Shown: piece after piece, positions 56,865 to 64,000 of the stretch
Numbering within the stretch: position 1 is the stretch's first letter
Layout of the letters: every line of letters starts with the position of its first letter
NCBI GenBank assembly: GCA_004794655.1
Contig: SMMW01000559.1
Span: 2,418,001-2,482,000 of the forward strand
Reading direction: 5' to 3'
Origin: Marisa cornuarietis
Lineage: Eukaryota > Mollusca > Gastropoda > Architaenioglossa > Ampullariidae
Length of the DNA: 64,000 nucleotides
Notes under the pieces: generated by a model
What the model saw: the letters and a program-made list of their open reading frames with translations, nothing else
Databases searched by the model: none
What the model was told of the DNA's origin: nothing
Position numbers and translations under genes: made by a program

Positions 56865-57057
56865 TAGAGAGTTTGAGATCCACGACGCGTAGGGAGACGT
56901 GTGCGGCAACGAGAACGGCGAGCCTCTAAACCTACCTGTTGTGAGAAAGCGATTGGTTGGAATTTGTGGATGTGATGATGTAGGGCGCAAATTCCCGTGA
57001 CGCTACAGGTTGCCGCTCCCGCACGCGTCGTGCGAGCGCTGAATCTCAAACTCTCTA
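56865..57057. mobile_element. TA-flanked foldback MITE (Tc1/mariner-like)
   Basis: Both ends read TA-GAGAGTTTGAGATYC inward. The inverted similarity continues imperfectly through CGACGCGT and GCGGCAAC on both sides. TA at each outer end is consistent with a TA target duplication typical of Tc1/mariner-type elements. The 190-bp interior has no transposase. Confidence 0.66.
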
Positions 57058-58823
57058 ATGTTAACACGCGGTGGCGAAGCTAGAGCTTGAACAAATAGAG
57101 GGAATGTTTAAGTAGATATACTTTTATGGCCCGCGAATAAATTGGAGGAAAAAGGTTCCCCACCCCTTGCCTTAGACGATAAACGCTTGTAATAACTTCA
57201 TTCATAATTCATCCCAAAATTAAAATGAACTGGTTTGCTTTGCCAGAATATTGGATGTGATACTGAGATCAAGTGGAGATAGACTAGAATATACACGGTC
57301 AGGCGCCTCTATAATCTTTTTATCGAGAAAACGGATACAATGGCGTTGAAAATGAAGGCTTTGAGGAAGGTAAAGAAAGTAACCGTACAAAATAATCACA
57401 GTAATGACATGGTAATTATTGTGAAACCTGATGCGGTGATAGCTGACATTGTTGTGTCGCTGAACCAAGGCCGTCCCATCACTCGCCGCAGGGGGGGGGA
57501 GGGTGGCGAGCTCCCGGGGACTGCGTGCTGCAGACAGAAGGTGGTTGTCGCAATCGTTGGACACAAAGAACAGAGACTGTCACCATCATTTGCCATCAGG
57601 TGTCAAGGCTGTCGCGGTCACTGTCCTCAGACTGTAGGAGTCGTTGCGAACGTTTTCCGATAGGTGCTGAGGTTGCAGCGGTTGTTTGCTGCGCGGTGCA
57701 GAAGCTGTGGCCATCGTTTGCCGCAAGATGGCGATCGTTTGCTGTATAGAACCAAGAGCTGTTCATAGCGATATCGAAGGAGACTTCAGCAACTGCGAGC
57801 ATTGTCATTAAATCGAAATCGTCAGGTAGAAAAGTCCTTTTAACCGTTCCTGAGTGAAAAGAAACCCGGTTGGCAAGTCATCCATACCTAAGTTCGAGCT
57901 ATAGTCCCACCAGGCTTAAGAAAAAAAATTCGAAATCTGAAAGAATTTCAACACGATGCTTTAATACGAAGGCAGTAAATGTAAGTATGTATATCAAATG
58001 TGAGTGGGTGACATTAAGGTCGTTTTCCGTATGACTGCCGCTGAAAGAATTGCTTGCTGCGCAAAGGGTCACTGGCGCAGCCAAAGGAAGCGGACAAAGT
58101 GTGTGGTCTGTCGTGACTAAAGTTAACCTCGTAATGTGAAGATAAGTGTTTGCCTCGCTGCTCTTTTTCCTTCTCATTCAGCTAGCGTGTGATACAGCTT
58201 GAAATGATTATTACAGTAAATTGTTCTTCTAGCGTAATTTGTGTCCTGATTATGGTGGCAATTTTACCCCTTAGGTTAATTCTCGAATATGATGGTATTT
58301 GTATCCTTCTAGCGGTAATTCTTGGTATAAATATGACGATATTTGCACTCTTCTAATAGTAATTCTTATGTTTATAGTGTGGATTGGACCATTCCATGAC
58401 TATTCTTGATATTGTTTATGGTGATAAGTGTAAGTAATTCTTGCCATGACTGTTAAGGAGGTTATGCCCGTCTTGTATAAAGTTTGAATGTATGAAGGTA
58501 TGAAGTCTCTTTCTCCTGTGAAAAATACATTATTACCTTAGAAGAATTGTAACATATTTTAAGTTTCAAACCTTAAATAATAATATTCCAGTCTAAATGT
58601 GTAGAATTAAATCTGACCAGACCTCTCAAGAAGTGAATGAATGAAAATAAAAGTCAAAATTTATAAAAAGTCAAATGGCTTGTATCAGTTGTCATTCGAG
58701 CATGTATATGCCCGTTTTCGAACCATAAAGTTCAAAGATGAAGCAACAAAACCTGTTGCAGCTGGGATCAAGTTTCGTACTGTCAGACAATTAACGAGGC
58801 AAAGTGCGCACACGCTGTGATTC
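57058..58823. other. Non-coding stretch
   Basis: Open frames at 57220-57750 on both strands lie in a G/C-richer patch with loosely repeated GTTGC/TTTGCC phrases. They have no recognisable domain. No supported gene. Confidence 0.3.
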
Positions 58824-59149
58824 AGTTGAGTTCAGAAGGCACTTTCAGTTCCTTCCTCTCTGTCTACCCCTACCTCAACACCCACCCCTTCCTTGGATGC
58901 ATTCTTCTAAAGCGAACTGGCAGCTGCTGGTCTCAAATTCCGCAAGACTGGTCCGGGTGTTTAATCCGACATTGAGGCGCCATGAATCGCAGTATTTTGT
59001 AGAGGAAGATTATATTTAGCCTTACTTAGTTGAGGTCAGAAGGTACTTTTAGTTCCTTCCTCGCTGTCTACCCCTAGCCCTACCTCCACATCCACCCACC
59101 CCTTGGATACATTCTTCTCAAGCGAATTGGCAGCTGCTGGCCTCAAATT
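58824..59149. repeat. Direct duplication of about 120 bp
   Basis: 58824-58940 and 59028-59149 are the same sequence with substitutions and a few-base insertions (both include AGTTCCTTCCTC, GCTGTCTACCCCTA or a variant, CCTTGGAT-C-TTCTTCT and GGCAGCTGCTGG). They are separated by an 87-bp unique spacer. The second copy ends where the CA/CT tract begins. Confidence 0.88.
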
Positions 59150-59501
59150 GAACACACACACACTCTCTCTCTCTCACACACACTCTCTCTCACACCCTCT
59201 TTTCACACACACACACACACACACTCTCTCAAACACACTCTCACACACACTCTCTCTCACACACTCTCTCTCTCACACACACACTCTCTCACACACTCTC
59301 TTTCTCTCACACACACACACACACTCTCACACACACTCTCTCTATCACACTCTCTCTCACACACACACACACACTCTCACTCTCACACACACTCTCTCTC
59401 ACACACTCTCTCACACACACTCTCTCTATCACACTCTCTCTCACACACACACACACTCTCACTCTCACACACACTCTCTCTCACACACTCTCTCACACAC
59501 A

Positions 59502-59532
<31 letters not shown>

Positions 59533-59711
59533 TTTCTCCCTCTCACACACACACTCTCTCTCACACACACACTTTCTCCCTCTCACACACACACTCTCTC
59601 TCTCACACACACACTTTCTCCCTCTCACACACTCTCTCTCTCACACACACACACACACACGCACACACACACTCTCTCTCTCACACACACTCTCTCTCTC
59701 ACACACACACA

Positions 59712-59769
<58 letters not shown>

Positions 59770-59861
59770 CTCACACACACACTTTCTCTCTATCACACAC
59801 TCTCTCTCTCACTCTCACACTCTCACACTCTCACACACACTCTCACTCTCACACACACACA

Positions 59862-59917
<56 letters not shown>

Positions 59918-59936
59918 CTCTCTCTCTCACTGCGCA
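59150..59936. repeat. Giant (CA)n/(CT)n compound microsatellite, nearly 800 bp
   Basis: Alternating blocks of CA and CT with little else, organised in higher-order units (for example blocks with TTTCTCCCTCTC, or with TATCACACTCTC, recur). The 293-codon plus-strand frame of His, Thr, Ser and Leu and the minus-strand Cys/Val/Arg/Glu frames are pure repeat translation. Confidence 0.97.
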
Positions 59937-62024
59937 GAAAACACACCGACACCGAGATGTTGGGCGAGTGTCTGTAAATGTTAATCTGTACTAGCACCGC
60001 CATCTTCAGGTCTGCTTGCTTCAGATGTTGTTTCTGCCATTGCCCCAGCGTTTTGCACTTAGGATGTAAACACAAAGACTAGTTAACATGGTATCAATCT
60101 TACAGTTGTTATTGTGCGGACATTTAGTTCACTGTTAGGGAACGGTTAGGGACAAAACATCTGCTGTTCGCCCCGTCCGGCCCAGAGACCATATGTGTCT
60201 TCATTTTGATGTTTAATCGTTTGAGCTGTCATATGACTAACAGTAACAACTGTCATCACCATGATGTTTACAAGTTCAGCACTAAAAAGGACAGCGACGA
60301 CATGGGAACAAAAAAGACAGAAATACTGGCGAAAGAAGAAGCAAAAAGAGAGTGGGTAATCGGAAAACGTATTATATTTCCCTATATGGACTATTATATT
60401 TCCCAGAATGGACTCGCATATATCATACTTACACTTTCATGTCAATGGAACAACGCGTTTTAATTTCAGGGTAACGTAGAAGAAAGTCTCTCTCGCGCGC
60501 GCACGCACGCACGCACACATGCACAAACACGCCCAGAAGTGAACTAAGCTTTATTTGTTTTATCTCTTGTCCATGTTTAAAATATAACAGCTATAAACAT
60601 AGAAATTATTCAGTTGAAATTAAACTTGAAAACGGATTTCACATTAATAATAAATGACAAAAAATACAAATGCTCACCCACGCCCCCAGACAGATGGACA
60701 AAGCTGAGCTCTGATTATTAGCTATCATATGCACTAACAATATTTACGCAGGTGTTTTCCACGTTCACGTGTAACAAAACTTGTAATTTCCATCAAGATA
60801 CTCGGACGTGTGACAAGGCAACAAGAAACGAAAAGCAAATTTGAATTTATAATCGTTTTTAGAAATCACTGCTAAGGGAAGCATCTTCATCAATCACAAG
60901 GCTTGAAACTTTGGCAGAGTCTCTGTATAAATTGTATATTATTCTACATGGCACCTGGGTACACTCAGTCCCAAAACAGTTTGCAAAGATATGTCCACCT
61001 TAACACTTGGTGTACTTGAACACTGCCATAACTTTCCATTGTAGGAAAGGCAATTAGGTATTTCACAAAACATTGTGTAATTAACTTAATTCATGCTGAA
61101 AGAACGATGACTGATTTGTTTGAAGAAGTTGAAGCTATCAGATCACAGAGAGTTTGCATACTTGGGCATCTGCTTACAGAGGGTTTCCGTTTTCTTTGTA
61201 CTTGTGGTTTTATTTTATGATGTCTTTTGAGCTTTACGCTAAAGATGTAGTTTTAATTAAAATAAACTATTTTTTTCTTACAAGATAGTTCATTTTTCAG
61301 TTACTCTGGGATAGCACTAAAATTATCTCTTAAATAATTTTAAAACAGACTTGTTTCTATCGTCTCTGACACTTCGCTCAATACTGACCTGAAAAAGGTC
61401 ACGTGACGACCTTAACTTTTATTACCTTTTTTCATTTCCATCGCGTTTACCAGAAATGCGTATCCAATAAATAAGCGAAACTATTCAAATGGATTCTGCT
61501 TTATTCCGACATAACCACAATTTGAGAATAAATGTACCGCTTTTTGAATGTTTTAATACCATTCCAGACAACATTCTTGTATTGAAATCACATAAATGCA
61601 CGACACAATAGACCGTGGTGGCGAAGGTTAGTCAAGAAGAAACAACCACACCCATGAACTTTCCCTCGTCCAGAATAAAACTTGGGTTTCGGTCAAACTA
61701 AGAATTAATTAACATGTCAAACTTCTGGCTTAAATGTTGTTTGCTTCTCTAACTCCTTCTTTGACATTACCATTTATTGCCGGGAGGGGGCCGTGACTGT
61801 TGCAGAGCTGCGCAAGTCAGCATCTTTGCGGTTTCCTCCCTCAGGAACTTCGCCAACCCCTGTGCTGTGGAGACAACGATCCCAGCTGATGCATTATTAC
61901 CCTACAAATATCCGCACATGGACCGCATTCTGTCCCTTCCCTATCTCTTCAGTCCTATTCCGAAGTCCCAAGGGCGTGGCCTCTGGAACTTCTCTTTGTG
62001 AAAGGGGTTAGCGCATCAGCAAAT
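59937..62024. other. Non-coding stretch
   Basis: A CGCG/CGCA patch at 60492-60519. The plus-strand 85-codon frame at 60206-60463 has no recognised domain. AT-rich otherwise. Confidence 0.3.
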
Positions 62025-62425
62025 CTGTCTACAGTACGTCAGATGATAGATATATTGTGGGACAACTGCAGTACGTCATATGATAGATATGTTGTGAGAC
62101 AACTACACTACGTCAGATGATATATTGTGAGACAACTACACTACGTCAGATGATATATTGTGAGACAACTACACTACGTCAGATGATATATTGTGAGACA
62201 ACTACACTACGTCAGATGATATGTTGTGAGACAAGTACACTAAGTCAGATGAGAGATATGTTGTGAGACAACTACAGTACGTCAGATGAGAGATATGTTG
62301 TGAGACAACTACTACGTCAGATGATATGTTATAAGACAACTACAATACATCAGATGATGGGGGGGACAATTACAATAAGTCAGATGATAGATATGTTGTG
62401 AAACAGCTACAATACGTCAGATGAT
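62025..62425. repeat. Minisatellite, about 33-bp unit
   Basis: About twelve copies of a unit containing ACTACGTCAGATGATA and TTGTGAGACAACTACA. Central copies (62095-62215) are almost identical; outer copies vary in length. Each unit contains TACGTCA, close to a CRE half-site. Confidence 0.94.
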
Positions 62426-64000
62426 AGATTTGTGATAGAGTGTTGAGTACACCCTTCTCACCAGCGGCTGTTCTGCTCTGGACAGTCGTTTTGACTTGGG
62501 GGGGGGGGTAACAACGGGGGAGACACGTGCTGGTGCTAGGGGACTAATTGCGCGAGCAGTCGCCGAAATCCCGAGGGTACGTGGTTCGCGTCTCAGTGCA
62601 GGTGTGAAGCCATCAGCGAGTGATGAGGGAATCAACGGTCTCCGCATCAGCAGGTTCTTCAACGAGCACCGGGGGCGAGGGGGGACCTCCACGCTGCAAG
62701 AGACAATTATATACAAACTAAGTGGCAGATGACTGCATAAACGATTATAATGTGCGGTGTATGTTAATTAAAGAAATGAATTACGATTCACTTGTTATGC
62801 GGATTAGCAGTAGGAAAAATTAACGGGGACCTAGAGAACTAGCCGCGCTAAATTCTTTGATGTTTGATTTTATGTTGTAAATACTAAAAAAAAACTTCTA
62901 GATAATAACTTGCATATATATTGCACATTAAATTGCGTTGAGTTGTTTATTGGGAACGCACGCAAAATCAATTTTGAAATCGTTAGCAAGCAATCTAGTG
63001 TAAGTATATTGCGTTCACGCACCTGTCGGCGTGGGTGGGCGGAATAGTCGAGAGTGTAAGTAGTGGTTTGATTACAACATACCCGTTTATTTTGCGTGCC
63101 TGCTACACAAGGATCCCGACAAAACTAACAGTTCTTATTTCAACATTATTTTGTAAAAACAGGTTCAGTCGAAAGGTCGAAAGACAATTTGTGTTTAAAT
63201 GGCAAAAATTCCATTTCCTCTGAGGCAATCTGTCACAACACACACAAACACTCGCAAAAGCCAAAACGGATAGTTTGCTATCTTGTGCCAGGACTTGTTG
63301 GGTTACAAGACATCTGGTCTGTCCACTAAAAAGATGTTTGTGCTGAAGCTTATCTTCTTGCATAAACTTTTCCTTTGTGAAGAGGCAACAAGCAGCACAA
63401 AAAAATGTCCAAGTCGAAGGAGGCACCTGGTTCATGGGCCGGAGATCGAGACAGCTGCTTGATGGGAGGCATGAAAATAAAAGTGCATGAATCTGGGGTT
63501 TTTTTTTCACTTTGCTTGAGGTAAAGTGGAGGTGTACATGTATATCGACTCAGTAAAAACAGGTTTCTTTAGCCAGCTAAACAACGGTTCCACTATTAAT
63601 AGGAGAAAGAACTTTGTAAGTCTATGAAACAGTAGTCAAATTTGGTTTGGGAGTTCTGTTTAGAGTTGTAGCACGCGGTGAGACAAATGGAGAGAATCAG
63701 GTGATAAGGAACCAGTATCATCAAAATCTGCGAAAAAAGATTTACTCAATTGCATTAAACAAGTTGAAGGAAAATTCTTTTTTCAGAAATGAAAACTTCT
63801 CATCTCTCGCTTCGACTAAAACTAATTTGTTTAAATGTGAGGTCGGCTTTAGACAGTTTGGAGGTTAACCTGTAAGAAGCAGTCAAGATTACGGAATGAG
63901 AAACAAAGGTTTGCGTGCCACTGTCTGTCTGTGTGTCGTTATAGTATCTACCTGAATTTATGCTCTGTAACAGCTTGCATCCTTCAAAAGACTCTGTGAA
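62426..64000. other. Non-coding right end
   Basis: A poly-G run at 62500-62508. A weak tRNA-like segment at 62540-62600 (plus, with GTGGTTCGCGTCTC as a B box) may be another SINE head. The 135-codon minus-strand frame at 63103-63510 has no recognisable domain. No gene is supported. Confidence 0.3.

Noticed and set aside
59103..59984. 293-codon open frame of His/Thr/Ser/Leu
   Set aside because: Pure translation of the CA/CT microsatellite; no start context, domain or non-repeat coding part.

Overview
This window looks like a piece of a large, intron-rich, repeat-laden animal nuclear genome. There is no operon, ribosome-binding-site or compact-gene structure. The only clearly recognisable gene is split by GT-AG introns, and the rest is dominated by microsatellites (mostly CA/GT and GA), minisatellites, tRNA-derived SINEs and short inverted-repeat elements. 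The receptor family at the left edge, the CA/GT-rich composition and the SINE style suggest a lophotrochozoan, most probably a gastropod mollusc. That assignment is inference.

Left end (1-2.3 kb): three minus-strand exons encode the N-terminal part of an ANF-receptor-type extracellular domain, most likely a receptor guanylate cyclase of the natriuretic-peptide/speract receptor type. Exon phases agree across both introns and the gene runs off the left edge. A six-unit, roughly 40-bp minisatellite in intron 2 starts at the exon 3 boundary and copies the 3' splice site in most of its units.

The rest (2.3-64 kb): I found no second recognisable gene. Three short open segments have plausible splice acceptors: 6951-7187 minus, 31808-32042 minus (six cysteines and a stop) and 51673-51817 plus (a stop and a downstream AATAAA). 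All three are low confidence. Mobile DNA includes two copies of one non-autonomous DNA transposon (7.3 and 31.5 kb, opposite orientation), a 266-bp element with 27-bp terminal inverted repeats (44.0 kb), a TA-flanked foldback element (56.9 kb), two tRNA-derived SINE families (copies at 3.6 and 53.2 kb; and at 24.6, 35.6 and 54.0 kb) and a LINE-like 3' tail (40.6 kb).

Tandem repeats are unusually rich. There are minisatellites with units of about 56, 31, 28, 35 and 33 bp at 25.9, 30.4, 36.6, 38.4 and 62.0 kb, and a nearly 800-bp CA/CT tract at 59.2 kb. Other odd structures are a nested set of inverted duplications at 17.3 kb, a near-perfect foldback at 55.9 kb, a G-poor strand-asymmetric tract at 44.5-45.2 kb beside an 18-bp CRE palindrome, and promoter-like clusters of CRE and RFX X-box motifs. 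I see no convincing evidence for a new multi-gene system. The most unusual signals are structural DNA features.
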